DNA of 59,511 bases from a gamma proteobacterium L18 (GTDB lineage Bacteria; Pseudomonadota; Gammaproteobacteria; Pseudomonadales; Pseudomonadaceae): positions 457,357-516,867 of the forward strand of contig KI547167.1 in assembly GCA_000497835.1 (NCBI GenBank), in the 5' to 3' direction. Below, piece after piece: positions 21,524 to 30,239 of this stretch (position 1 is the first letter of the stretch; every line of letters starts with the position of its first letter). A program made the position numbers and the translations under genes. The notes below the pieces were generated by a model. The model made no database searches, was not told the origin of the DNA, and saw only the letters and a list, made by a program, of their open reading frames with translations.

Positions 21524-22459
21524 TCAGTGTTTCTGCAACTTGAAGCCCAAGCGCGGGAAGTGCACATGCACCACACCCGCCTGCGGGTTTTCGCGGCGCA
21601 CGATCAGTTCCTCAGCCCCGGCGTACACGAGCTCGCCCGCCACAGGATCAACGCCATAATCGACGGCCGACACCGTCACCGCATCCCCCACCTTGAAACC
21701 ATTAGGGTCGACGAACCCATCCACCGGCAACGCTGCCGGAGCACTGTTGCGAGCCACCTCAAGCGCCTGCTCGGCAGTGAATTCGCTGTAGGCGCCATGC
21801 CCGAAGCCCAATACACGGCCCAGCCACGCATGGACGGCCGGGTAGTCGTCCACCAGCGGCGAGGTCACCGGCGTGCCCTTGAGGAACCACATCGGATGGG
21901 CCACGGCGAAGTCGGCAATCGAAGGTTCGCCGAACAGGTAGTCGCCCTCCTCACGCTGCAGTTGCTGCTCCAGACGAGCCATGAACACCGGCCATTGGTG
22001 TTTGGCCTGCTCGATCGGCAGGCGCGTGGCGCTGCCGCCACTGAACAGTTGCGCACGGTCGGCGATGAAGGCTTTGACGGCCTCCGGCGGCAGGCGGGCG
22101 AAGCGCACGGCCACGGACTCGGGCTGGAACACCAGGCTGACGGCGTGCTGGAACAGCGTTGCATCGGCCCAGGCGGCGAACGCCGCGACGGTCATCTCCT
22201 GGCCTTCGGGGAAGAAGGCCGGCAACGCCTTTTCCTGATCCAGACGACGAGCGATCAGGGATGTGTCGCAGTAGATGTCAGCGCCCACCTGCAGCACCGG
22301 GGTCTTGCGGTAGCCGCCGGTCAGGGCTACCAGGTCGGGCTTGGGCATCACCGGGGGGATCAGCACGGAACGCCACGACAAGCCCTTGAACCCCAGCATC
22401 AGGCGGGCCTTTTCAGCGAACGGGGACGCGGGATAGTGATGCAGGATCAAGTCGGTCAT
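21524..22459 (-). CDS. glutathione S-transferase family protein
   Basis: The product is 311 residues. The N-terminal thioredoxin-like GST domain (about 1-80) has the LILHHYPASPFAEKARLML start and the TPVLQ and CDTSLIARRLD glutathione-site segments. An all-helical C-terminal domain (about 90-210) follows. A further small beta-rich domain of about 80 residues (from about 230) ends the protein and is not part of a minimal GST. The substrate is unknown. I chose the ATG at 22459; an upstream GTG at 22474 is possible. It starts the accessory block and is transcribed toward the glutaredoxin-like gene. Confidence 0.82.
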   Translation of the reverse strand: MTDLILHHYPASPFAEKARLMLGFKGLSWRSVLIPPVMPKPDLVALTGGYRKTPVLQVGADIYCDTSLIARRLDQEKALPAFFPEGQEMTVAAFAAWADATLFQHAVSLVFQPESVAVRFARLPPEAVKAFIADRAQLFSGGSATRLPIEQAKHQWPVFMARLEQQLQREEGDYLFGEPSIADFAVAHPMWFLKGTPVTSPLVDDYPAVHAWLGRVLGFGHGAYSEFTAEQALEVARNSAPAALPVDGFVDPNGFKVGDAVTVSAVDYGVDPVAGELVYAGAEELIVRRENPQAGVVHVHFPRLGFKLQKH

Positions 22460-22523
22460 CTTCGGTTCCGCCACAGGGCTAAAAGCCCAAGCTTAACCGC
22501 GCGACCACCAACGGCCTACCCAC

Positions 22524-22835
22524 TCAGGCTGATAGTGACTCATCAACCCCATCGATCGGCACGTACGAGGCCACCAATCGCTCCTTGGCGCTTTTGCGCA
22601 GGCGTTTGATCAGGCGCTCCTGGCGCAGGGCCTCGCCCTTGTCGGGCCAGCATTCCACGTACACCAGCGCCATGGCCGGGCTGGAACTGAAGAAGCGTGC
22701 GCCCTTGCCGCTCTGGTGCTGGGCGAACCGCCGCCGGGGGTTGTCGCTGATGCCGCAGTACAGCGAGCCATTGGCAGCGCGCACCAGGTACACGTACCAA
22801 GGCTTGGGGGACGACGGCAGAGTGGCTTCGATCAC
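22524..22835 (-). CDS. GIY-YIG nuclease-domain protein (YhbQ/UPF0213 type)
   Basis: The product is 103 residues and is a stand-alone GIY-YIG domain. [18 protein letters not shown] carries the two conserved sequence blocks, followed by the [14 protein letters not shown] helix with its conserved arginine. The start is GTG at 22835. Members of this family have been reported to cleave DNA or RNA, but cellular roles are poorly known. It lies upstream of the GST gene on the same strand, 64 bases away. Confidence 0.82.
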   Translation of the reverse strand: MIEATLPSSPKPWYVYLVRAANGSLYCGISDNPRRRFAQHQSGKGARFFSSSPAMALVYVECWPDKGEALRQERLIKRLRKSAKERLVASYVPIDGVDESLSA

Positions 22836-23041
22836 GCAGGCAAGACCGCTTTATGGACGGGTGCATTCTACCTTTTTCTGACGGGGAACAGCCCCCTTTC
22901 TCTCGCGTTCCTACCTACCGTCAGCCAAGGGCCAGGCACCCGCATCGCCATTTCCCCCCGGCAGCCGGTCGACCGGGCGACAGACGCCAGCCACCGAACA
23001 AAATAGCGTAGGTAGCCCATTCATCGTGAGGCTCCCCCCCC

Positions 23042-23953
23042 ATGAAAGCATCAATAGTCACTGGCGGCCTGCTGGGCTGCGTACTCACCTTGCCGCTGGC
23101 ACTCACGGCCCATGCCGACCTGGGTACCGACACCGCGAAAGCCATGCAGGCAGCCTATAATGCCACCCCGCAGCACTGCGAAGGCAGGCCCGCGTACGGT
23201 TGCTCTGGCATCCTGCTGAGGGTCACCAAGCCGTCGGACAAATACTTCACCTGGAACAACAACCCGAAAGCCGTGGAAAAGGGCGGTATCTCATTCTCTT
23301 ACCTGCGCGCCGATGCGCCGATCACGGCACTGGCCGAAAGCGCACGCAGCGGCTATAGCCTCGCCCCTGTGCTGCAGCGCCCGGCCGGCACCATGAAATA
23401 CCGGCCGCTGTGCGCCTACCCCACTGATGGCGATACCTGGACGCGTGACAAGGCCGGCTGTGGCGACAACGCACAGACACCGGACATCAAGGAAGATCGC
23501 TGTGACAAAGTCGGGATAAACACGGCCGAGCAGTGGGTAAATCACTATCGCAATTCCCCGCAACCGTATGCGCCCGACGCCTGGAAAGGCAACCCGGACC
23601 AGCGCTACATTGCCCAGTGCGGATTTGACGTCCGCGACAAGGCAGGCACGCAGAATGCTGACAACTTCTACCAGGCCCTGCGGGTGATGCAACTGATGAA
23701 CGATCGCCCGTTCGCCTGGAACGAAGTCATCGTCACGGCTTGGGATGAATCACGCTTCAAGGAGCTGCCCATCCAGTCGTTCTTCCACATCGAAGGCAGG
23801 GGTGGCCTGGGCGACGCGCAAATGGTGCAGAAACAGTGGCATGACCAGACCGGGAAGTTCATCCCCGTCATTGCTATCAGGCTATCGGCGGGCGACACCC
23901 CCGCGCAATTTACTTACCGCCCTGCCGATCAACACAAGAGCGTGCCCCACTGA
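23042..23953 (+). CDS. secreted halovibrin (HvnA)-like protein
   Basis: The product is 303 residues. A signal peptide (about 1-25, ending ALTAHA) is followed by a mature region with several cysteines that could form disulfides. The motifs YGCSGILLRVT, GGISFSYLRAD, CAYPTDG and CGFDVRD match my recollection of Pseudomonas proteins annotated as halovibrin HvnA/HvnC-like. In Vibrio, halovibrins are secreted enzymes that act on NAD+. That function is inferred and not shown here. The start at 23042 follows GAGGCTCC. It is flanked by genes on the other strand, so it is likely expressed alone. Confidence 0.55.
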   Translation: MKASIVTGGLLGCVLTLPLALTAHADLGTDTAKAMQAAYNATPQHCEGRPAYGCSGILLRVTKPSDKYFTWNNNPKAVEKGGISFSYLRADAPITALAESARSGYSLAPVLQRPAGTMKYRPLCAYPTDGDTWTRDKAGCGDNAQTPDIKEDRCDKVGINTAEQWVNHYRNSPQPYAPDAWKGNPDQRYIAQCGFDVRDKAGTQNADNFYQALRVMQLMNDRPFAWNEVIVTAWDESRFKELPIQSFFHIEGRGGLGDAQMVQKQWHDQTGKFIPVIAIRLSAGDTPAQFTYRPADQHKSVPH

Positions 23954-24430
23954 TCAGCGCAGTTGCCCCTGTTGAAACGCCCTGAGCCCCTTGAGCGCCT
24001 GCTGCCGCACCTTGCCCTTGAGCATCGGCGACCAGCCCAGCAGCAGGCCGGGGGTGCCCAAGGCCTGACGTGACCAGCGCCAGAAATCGAAGTGGTCGTG
24101 ATGCTCGCAGATCTTGCCGTCGCGGAACACGAAGCGGGCGTGGATATCGTTGACCACCGTGCGGCCGGTCTGGCTGAACAGGTAAGTGGCCACCCAATGC
24201 GCCGAGCCACTGTTGTCACTGGCGTGAACATGGTCGAAGGTCAGGGAGAAGTCCTTGGCCCTGGCAGCCAGCATGCGCCACATATCGCCAGCGTCCTTGC
24301 CTCGCAAAGTACCGAACGCCGGGTCGCTGAACAGCACATCGTCGGTATAGCTGGCCGCCATGGCCTCGGCGTCCAGGCGCTGGAAGGCCAGGTAGAAACG
24401 GGTGATCAGGGCTGCGTTGGCTTCGCTCAT
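23954..24430 (-). CDS. NTF2-like/SnoaL-type protein
   Basis: The product is 158 residues with the NTF2-like cone fold. It starts MSEANAALITRFYLAFQRLD and contains YTDDVLFSDPAFGTL and ARFVFRDGKICEHHDHFDFW, as in the small polyketide-cyclase/SnoaL group. Such proteins are often enzymes or binding scaffolds for small hydrophobic compounds; the substrate here is unknown. Its stop directly abuts that of the convergent halovibrin-like gene. I chose the ATG at 24430; an ATG two codons further upstream is also possible. Confidence 0.8.
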   Translation of the reverse strand: MSEANAALITRFYLAFQRLDAEAMAASYTDDVLFSDPAFGTLRGKDAGDMWRMLAARAKDFSLTFDHVHASDNSGSAHWVATYLFSQTGRTVVNDIHARFVFRDGKICEHHDHFDFWRWSRQALGTPGLLLGWSPMLKGKVRQQALKGLRAFQQGQLR

Positions 24431-24469
24431 GGGCAAGACTCTTGTTGGGATGGCTGCATCCTAACAGGT

Positions 24470-24561
24470 GTAGCCGTTGCTGCCAGGCTGCGCTGGCCTT
24501 TTGCCTTCCGAAAAAGCGTCAGGGGCTGTCAAGGCCAGCGCAGCCTGGCGGTAGCAACTAC
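24470..24561. repeat. inverted repeat (GCTGCCAGGCTGCGC type)
   Basis: GTAGCCGTTGCTGCCAGGCT and its complement near 24540-24561 form arms of about 30 bases with a 30-base loop. Related half or full units occur at 21497-21520, 25790-25812 and 38031-38106. Confidence 0.75.
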
Positions 24562-25097
24562 GGGTGGTTGTGGACGCCTGGCTTGGCATCGAGCGAATAG
24601 GTGACGGGCTCCGGCGTGCCCTCCCACCCGATAGAGAAGCCTTCAGTAGTCCATTGTACGGAAGAGAAGTCAGTATCCTGACCTTCGTCGCCCGTACTCT
24701 GGCTCGAAAGCGCAATTGAATGCAGGCAACTGCTGACCAGCACCTCCTTGCGCATCACCAAGCCCGTTCCCTCTATGCGGTACACCTTAAGCCGTATTTC
24801 GCGACCAGCACCGCAATAGCCGGAAGGGTTCCTTGGGTTTGACGCGTTGGATAGAAACACTGAAATGTAACGCTGATTGCCCACCGGGTGCTTTCTCGGG
24901 TCAAGGAAAACCCCATCCACATTGTCTGGCAGTGCAAGGGAATATGTACTGCCGTCCGAAATCCTTAATTGGATTACCCCGGTTTCCTTTGACTGCAAGC
25001 TAGTGTCGTCTGCGGCTATAGCTGCACCCGCAAGGGCTAGAAGCACAACAGACATAATGCCTGACCAGATGTTATTGATCGCTAACGTGGTCGGCAT
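24558..25097 (-). CDS. exported protein of unknown function, partner of the upstream gene
   Basis: The product is 179 residues with an N-terminal hydrophobic signal (about 12-30, ending GAAIA). The mature part has two cysteines (in SGYCGAG and SSCLHSI) that may pair. I do not recognise the family. The ATG at 25097 has GGAG seven bases upstream and lies inside the end of the preceding gene, overlapping it by 26 bases, so translation is probably coupled. Base composition is lower in GC than in neighbouring housekeeping genes. Overlap with a cell-wall-hydrolase-like remnant makes a cognate immunity or inhibitor role one possibility, but this is inference only. Confidence 0.6.
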   Translation of the reverse strand: MPTTLAINNIWSGIMSVVLLALAGAAIAADDTSLQSKETGVIQLRISDGSTYSLALPDNVDGVFLDPRKHPVGNQRYISVFLSNASNPRNPSGYCGAGREIRLKVYRIEGTGLVMRKEVLVSSCLHSIALSSQSTGDEGQDTDFSSVQWTTEGFSIGWEGTPEPVTYSLDAKPGVHNHP

Positions 25098-25623
25098 AGC
25101 AGACTCCGTTATAGCTCCACGCATGCTCACCCGACTGCCCTCTTGTTCCCCTGTTGTAGGTAGCCTTATCTCGCTCGCGTAACTGAGACTCGGTTTTACC
25201 GACGTTCTGAGGCTTGTTCATCGCCCAGCCGATATTGCCGGTCGCGGTATCACACAGAATGCTTTTGCGGCGGACCCAATCCTCCCATCTGTTTTTGCCG
25301 TTGAGATCCAACCGCCACGACTTTTCGCGGGAGACGAAGGTATCTGAATCCTTGAAGACTCTCAGTACCCCATCTTTGCGCTCGCGCTCCCTTAGGCCGC
25401 TGGCCTTGGCTTCCCACTCAATTGTCCAAGACCAGGTGTACTCACCGACGAAACTGGCTTCAAATTCAAAGATGATCTCGGGCATCAACGCATCAGTCGT
25501 GATCTGGAATACGTCAGCTTCGGCTGGAGAGACCCAGGTCAGCGATGGTTTGGAAGAAGTCACCAAAGTGACGGTGTGATGGTTCGCTTGGGTTGAGCCT
25601 GCGTTGTTGACTTGTTGCAACAC
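25072..25623 (-). pseudogene. probable internally deleted remnant of a larger cell-wall-hydrolase-like protein
   Basis: The open frame encodes 183 residues and starts at GTG. The first 110 or so (VTSSKPSLTWVSPAEADVF, EYTWSWTIEWEAKASGLRER) resemble the N-terminal beta domain of larger Pseudomonas proteins that I remember as carrying a central lysozyme/transglycosylase-like domain. The last 65 or so (SILCDTATGNIGW, YNGVCYADH) resemble their extreme C-terminus. The catalytic middle is absent, although the frame is maintained, which suggests an in-frame deletion. It may still encode a small protein. The GC content is lower than the surroundings. The family assignment is from memory and needs a search. 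Confidence 0.45.
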
Positions 25624-25814
25624 GCTACCCTCTTGTCATGGTCGCTGCCGGTCAGCGGCAAGAATGAAAAGAGGAACTCTGGCAGCAGACTATAAAGCAC
25701 GGATATAGGAAATTTCCGAGTAACCAGACGGGAAATGCCACCACGGCAACGAAGCGCCGACCAACGACCCAATGGCGTCTTCGCCCAGCGCAGCCTGGCT
25801 GCAGCGGCTACAGC

Positions 25815-25896
25815 GGCGTCGCCTGCATCGCGGCCAAGGCCGGCTCCTACCACGAACGGCGTAGGAGCCGACTTTAGTCGCGATGCAGACGACGCC
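25815..25896. repeat. 82-bp REP-type inverted repeat (class A), second copy
   Basis: The arms GGCGTCGCCTGCATCGCG and CGCGATGCAGACGACGCC are nearly identical to those of the element at 58-139, including the inner CCGGCTCCTAC/GTAGGAGCCG stem. It fills most of the gap before the MFS gene. Confidence 0.8.
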
Positions 25897-25921
25897 GTTT
25901 CAAGACCATTGCTGCCGAAGA

Positions 25922-27148
25922 TCAAACCTTCTCACTGCGGACCTGCACATGCAACGCCCGACCAGCCCCCATGCCCGCGATGATCGCCAGGCCGCCGATG
26001 ACCGCAAAAATCCAACCCACCGCACTCCAGCCACCGGTCCAGTCGTGCACCAGGCCCACCGCCAGCGGCCCCATGGACGCCAGGGTGTAGCCCACGCCCT
26101 GGGCCATGCTCGACAGGTTGGCAGCCACGTGGGCATCGCTGGCGCGCAGCACGATCAGGGTCAGCGCCACGGCGAACATGGCGCCCTGACCCAGCCCCAG
26201 CACCACGGCCCAGAACCACAGCCCGCCCAAGGGCGCGTACAAACAACCGAACAGGCCAGCCAAGGTCAGGCCCATGACGGTGACGATGGCGATACGCTGG
26301 TCCTTGCCGCGCGTGGCCAGCCACGGCGCGATCAACGAGCTGCCCAGCTGGATGATGATCGAGAACGACATCACCAACCCCGCCTCGGCGGCGCCCAGGC
26401 CACGGCCGATCAGCATCGACGGCAGCCAGCCGAACACGATGTAGGCCAGCGATGATTGCAGGCCCATGAACAGCGTGACCTGCCAGGCCAGGCGATCACG
26501 GAACAGGCCGCGCACGCGGTAGGCTGCATGATGGGCGCCGTGCTTCTGAAGGGTCTGGGGCAGCCAGAACAGTGCAGCCAGTACCGCCGGTGCCACCCAG
26601 AATCCCAGGCCCATGCTCCAGCGGTTGCCGAATACTTCTGCCAGGGGCACGCTGGCACCGGCCGCCAAGGCCGCGCCCAGGCACAGGGCCATGGTGTATA
26701 CGCCGGTCATGGTGCCGGCGTTCTTGGGGAAATCGCGCTTGACGATGCCCGGCAGCAGTACGCCGATGATGCCGATGCTGGCACCCGACACCACGCTGCC
26801 GGCAAACAGCCCGACCACACCGAACTGGCTGCGCAAGGCGATGCCGGCGGCCAGCAGCAACAGGATGCCCAGCACTACCCGCTCGGCACCGAACCGACGC
26901 GACAGCAGCGGCGCCAGTGGCGCGAACAGGCCCAGGCACAGCACCGGCAGCGTGGTCAGCAGGCCTGCCGTCGACCCGCTCAGGCCCAGGCTTTCGGACA
27001 CCTGGCCCAACAAAGGCGCCATGCTGGATAACGCCGGGCGCAGGTTCAGCGCTACCAGCACCAGGCCCAGCAGTAAAAGCCAGGGCTTGGGCAAGCTCGC
27101 CGGTTGGTCGGTCGACGCGCTCAGCGTCTCGGTGGTTGGCGTGGACAT
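25922..27148 (-). CDS. MFS transporter, CynX/NimT type
   Basis: The product is 408 residues with about 12 hydrophobic helices. The start of helix 1 reads LVLVALNLRPALSSMAPLL, a hallmark of the CynX/NimT branch (cyanate or nitroimidazole-type exporters). The real substrate cannot be told from sequence. It lies 16 bases after the GntR regulator gene on the same strand, so the two form an operon and the regulator probably controls the transporter. The start MSTPTTETLS is the first ATG after a GGAACCTGCC-type RBS. Confidence 0.88.
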   Translation of the reverse strand: MSTPTTETLSASTDQPASLPKPWLLLLGLVLVALNLRPALSSMAPLLGQVSESLGLSGSTAGLLTTLPVLCLGLFAPLAPLLSRRFGAERVVLGILLLLAAGIALRSQFGVVGLFAGSVVSGASIGIIGVLLPGIVKRDFPKNAGTMTGVYTMALCLGAALAAGASVPLAEVFGNRWSMGLGFWVAPAVLAALFWLPQTLQKHGAHHAAYRVRGLFRDRLAWQVTLFMGLQSSLAYIVFGWLPSMLIGRGLGAAEAGLVMSFSIIIQLGSSLIAPWLATRGKDQRIAIVTVMGLTLAGLFGCLYAPLGGLWFWAVVLGLGQGAMFAVALTLIVLRASDAHVAANLSSMAQGVGYTLASMGPLAVGLVHDWTGGWSAVGWIFAVIGGLAIIAGMGAGRALHVQVRSEKV

Positions 27149-27164
27149 AAGGCAGGTTCCTCGA

Positions 27165-27821
27165 TCACAGATCAGGCCCGTCGATCAGCTCGCGGCAGAT
27201 CGACATGGCGCGTTGCGGGTCGCTTGCTTCGATGGCGGCCAGCAGCTCGCCATGCAAGTCGAATACGTGGGGGTTGCGCGGGGTGTGGTTCAGCGAATGC
27301 AGAATCGCCCCGCCGACGACGCTGGAAAAAAACCGGTACAACTGGCTCAAGGTGGGGTTGTGGGCGGCATCCACCAGCAGCCGGTGGAACACCAGGTCGC
27401 AGGCGATATAGCCATCCAGGTCGGTGTGGTAATGCGCGCCGCTGTGCTTGAGCGCTTCGCGCAACGCCGCCAGATCGTCTTCGGTACGCCGCTGCGCCGC
27501 CAGGCCAATGGCCTCCACCTCGATGATGCGACGGGTCTCGCGCGCCTGTTCGATGGAGCAGTTGGACAGCACCTTGAGCGTGTCGAACGGGTCAACGCTG
27601 CCACGCAAGTAACTGCCATCGCCTTGGCGGATCTCGATCATGCCGCTGAACGCCAGCACGCGCATGGCCTCGCGCACGGTGTTGCGGCTGATGCCCAGCT
27701 CCAGGGCCAGTTCGGGCTCGGTGGGCAGGCGTTGGCCGACCGTCCAGTGGCCGCGGGTGATGCGGTCGCGCAGTTGGTCCAGGGCTTGATCGACCAGGGA
27801 GCGTTTGATCAGGGTGGACAT
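27165..27821 (-). CDS. GntR-family regulator (FadR/FCD subfamily)
   Basis: The product is 218 residues. An N-terminal winged helix-turn-helix (about 8-75, LPTEPELALELGISRNTVRE) is followed by an all-helical FCD ligand-binding domain with metal-binding-type histidines in the C-terminal half (VFHRLLVDAAHN). It likely represses itself and the MFS gene downstream and releases them when a small acid or similar ligand is bound. The ligand is unknown. The ATG at 27821 gives a normal family start. Confidence 0.88.
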   Translation of the reverse strand: MSTLIKRSLVDQALDQLRDRITRGHWTVGQRLPTEPELALELGISRNTVREAMRVLAFSGMIEIRQGDGSYLRGSVDPFDTLKVLSNCSIEQARETRRIIEVEAIGLAAQRRTEDDLAALREALKHSGAHYHTDLDGYIACDLVFHRLLVDAAHNPTLSQLYRFFSSVVGGAILHSLNHTPRNPHVFDLHGELLAAIEASDPQRAMSICRELIDGPDL

Positions 27822-27961
27822 CGTCCAATCATCCGATGAATTTGCGGTAAGGAATCAGGGTATGGAATGGGACAGGGGTTGGCAAGATAAATTGCTAGCC
27901 ATTCATCGTGATGCCTCGACCCAAATCCAGAGCCATGCGCACACGGCTGCCAACCCAATCT

Positions 27962-28256
27962 CACAGGCCATGGCACGTTGCAACAAACTGTGGGAGCGGG
28001 CTCTGCCCGCGAAGCGCCGCGCGGGCGGCGCTCGATTTCATGAACGCCAGAACAATCCAGGCATGCACCTGTAAGCCTCCCTGCGGTCCCCAGCCAGGCA
28101 CATCGGGGTGCCCCGCCCTTTCTGAGGCAGACCGCGTCATGGCCACCAGGTGCTAGCCGATGTTTTTGCGGCGCCCTTGAGATCCAGCGCCGCCCGCGCG
28201 GCGCTTCGCGGGCAGAGCCCGCTCCCACAGTTTGTTGCACCGTGCCATGGCCTGTG
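27962..28256. repeat. long inverted repeat built on a REP pair (arms about 79 bp)
   Basis: Left arm 27962-28040 and right arm 28178-28256 are nearly exact reverse complements. Both contain the REP core GTGGGAGCGGGCTCTGCCCG plus extra shared flanks: CACAGGCCATGGCAC on one side and GCGCCGCGCGGGCGGCGCT on the other. The 137-base centre has no convincing gene. The arms are much longer than a REP unit. Confidence 0.88.
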
Positions 28257-28308
28257 GGGGCGGCGTCGCCAGCCTTGTGTGCAAGGCGTGAGGCCGGCAT
28301 CACCCCAT

Positions 28309-28338
28309 AAAAAAACCCGGCACCGAGGCCGGGTTTTT
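28309..28338 (-). terminator. intrinsic terminator of the aap operon
   Basis: Read on the minus strand, AACCCGGCCTCGGTGCCGGG is followed by a T-run. It lies about 20 bases past the aapP stop. Confidence 0.92.
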
Positions 28339-28356
28339 CGATCATGCATCAATCCA

Positions 28357-29121
28357 TCAATGCAGAATCTGCCCCAAAAACAACTTGGTCCGCTCGTTCT
28401 GCGGGTTATCAAAGAACTCGTTCGGCGGCGCCTGTTCGACGATCTCGCCCTTGTCCATGAAGATCACCCGGTTGGCCACGGTGCGGGCGAAGCCCATTTC
28501 GTGGGTTACGCAGAGCATGGTCATGCCGTCTTCGGCCAGGCCGATCATGGTGTCCAGTACCTCTTTCACCATCTCAGGGTCGAGCGCCGAGGTCGGTTCG
28601 TCGAACAGCATGATCTTGGGCTTCATGCACAAGGCACGGGCAATCGCCACGCGCTGCTGCTGGCCGCCGGACAGTTGGCCGGGGAATTTGTGCGCCTGCT
28701 CCGGGATGCGCACGCGCTCCAGGTAATGCATGGCGATTTCCTCGGCCTTGCGCTTGGGCATCTTGCGCACCCACATCGGCGCCAGGGTGCAGTTCTGCAG
28801 GATGGTCAGGTGCGGGAACAGGTTGAAATGCTGGAACACCATGCCCACTTCGCGGCGAATGGCCTCGATCTGCTTGAGGTCGTTGGTCAGCTCCACGCCA
28901 TCAACCACGATGCGGCCCTGCTGGTGCTCTTCCAGACGGTTGAGGCAGCGGATGGTGGTGGACTTGCCCGAACCCGACGGTCCGCACAATACGATGCGCT
29001 CACCCTGCCTGACGTTCAGGTTGATGTCTTTCAGTACGTGGAACTGGCCGTACCACTTGTTCACGCCTTGCATCTGGATAATGCCATCGGCGCCCACAGG
29101 CTGTTTGATTGCTTCACTCAT
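28357..29121 (-). CDS. aapP: general L-amino acid ABC transporter, ATP-binding protein
   Basis: The product is 254 residues and powers uptake of L-amino acids. Walker A is GPSGSGKST, the Q-loop is in MVFQHFNLF, the signature is LSGGQQQR, and Walker B is [14 protein letters not shown] with the H-loop in THEMGFA. The start MSEAIKQPV at 29121 is chosen over a longer frame that runs into aapM. It is the last gene of aapJQMP, ten bases after aapM. Confidence 0.95.
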   Translation of the reverse strand: MSEAIKQPVGADGIIQMQGVNKWYGQFHVLKDINLNVRQGERIVLCGPSGSGKSTTIRCLNRLEEHQQGRIVVDGVELTNDLKQIEAIRREVGMVFQHFNLFPHLTILQNCTLAPMWVRKMPKRKAEEIAMHYLERVRIPEQAHKFPGQLSGGQQQRVAIARALCMKPKIMLFDEPTSALDPEMVKEVLDTMIGLAEDGMTMLCVTHEMGFARTVANRVIFMDKGEIVEQAPPNEFFDNPQNERTKLFLGQILH

Positions 29122-29131
29122 GATGACACTC

Positions 29132-30229
29132 CTAACGCTTGTGGCCAGTGTCCAGCTTGCGCTCCAGGTGCACGGAGTAGCGGGACATACTGAAACAGAA
29201 AATCCAATAGACGGCAGCGGCGAACACGTAGCCTTCGGTGGCCATACCCAGCCATTTGGGGTCGGCACCGGCTTGCTTGACGCTGTTGAGCAGGTCGAAC
29301 AGGCCGATGATGATCACAAGGCTAGTGTCCTTGAACAGCGCGATCAGGGTGTTGACGATACCCGGGATCACCAGCTTGAGCGCCTGCGGCAGAATCACCA
29401 GGCCCATCGCCCGCCAGTAGCCCAGGCCCATGGCCGCGGCCGCTTCGTACTGGCCCTTGGGGATGGCTTGAAGGCCGCCACGCACCACTTCGGCCACGTA
29501 GGCGGACTGGAACATGATCACCCCGATCAGCGCCCGCAGCAATTTGTCGAAGTTCATCCCTTCAGGCATGAACAACGGCAGCATCACCGACGACATGAAC
29601 AGCACGGTAATCAGCGGCACGCCGCGCCAGAATTCGATGAAGGTCACGCAGACCACCTTCACCGCCGGCATCTTCGAACGCCGCCCCAGCGCCAGCAGGA
29701 TCCCCAGCGGCAAGGCGCCGGCGATGCCCACGGTGGCAATCACCAGGGTCAGCATCAGGCCGCCCCACTGGCTGGTGGCCACGCTTTCCAGGCCCAGGTA
29801 GCCGCCATGCAGCAGGCTGTAGGCCACGATCGGGAAGATCACCAGGTAGCACAGGCCATACAGCGGCTTGCGTGGCATGCGTGCAATGAACAGCGGCGCG
29901 GCGCCCAGCACGGCCAGCCACACGGTCAGGTCAACGCGCCAGCGCAGCGCCTGCGGGTAGTAGCCGTACATGAACTGGCCGAAACGCTGTTCGATGAATA
30001 CCCAGCACGCACCGGCCTTGGTGCAGTCTTCACGGGTGGTACCCGTCCAGTTGGCGTCCACGAACGCCCAGCTCAGCAGCGGCGGTACGATCAGGTAGAT
30101 CAGGTACAACGCCACCAGCGTCAACAGGGTGTTGAACCAGCTGGAAAACAGGTTGGCGCGCATCCAGGCGACAGGGCCCACCGCCATGTTGGGCGGCGGC
30201 ATGTTGGGTTTGAAAATATGCGTCGTCAT
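29132..30229 (-). CDS. aapM: general L-amino acid ABC transporter permease AapM
   Basis: The product is 365 residues and is an inner-membrane permease of the polar amino acid (His/Glu/Gln) class. A long N-terminal region with helices at about 35-55 and 100-150 precedes the conserved permease core. The EAA loop reads [22 protein letters not shown]. It pairs with AapQ to form the channel. It is the third gene of the operon, ten bases after aapQ. Confidence 0.95.
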   Translation of the reverse strand: MTTHIFKPNMPPPNMAVGPVAWMRANLFSSWFNTLLTLVALYLIYLIVPPLLSWAFVDANWTGTTREDCTKAGACWVFIEQRFGQFMYGYYPQALRWRVDLTVWLAVLGAAPLFIARMPRKPLYGLCYLVIFPIVAYSLLHGGYLGLESVATSQWGGLMLTLVIATVGIAGALPLGILLALGRRSKMPAVKVVCVTFIEFWRGVPLITVLFMSSVMLPLFMPEGMNFDKLLRALIGVIMFQSAYVAEVVRGGLQAIPKGQYEAAAAMGLGYWRAMGLVILPQALKLVIPGIVNTLIALFKDTSLVIIIGLFDLLNSVKQAGADPKWLGMATEGYVFAAAVYWIFCFSMSRYSVHLERKLDTGHKR

Positions 30230-30239
30230 GGGCGTTTCC

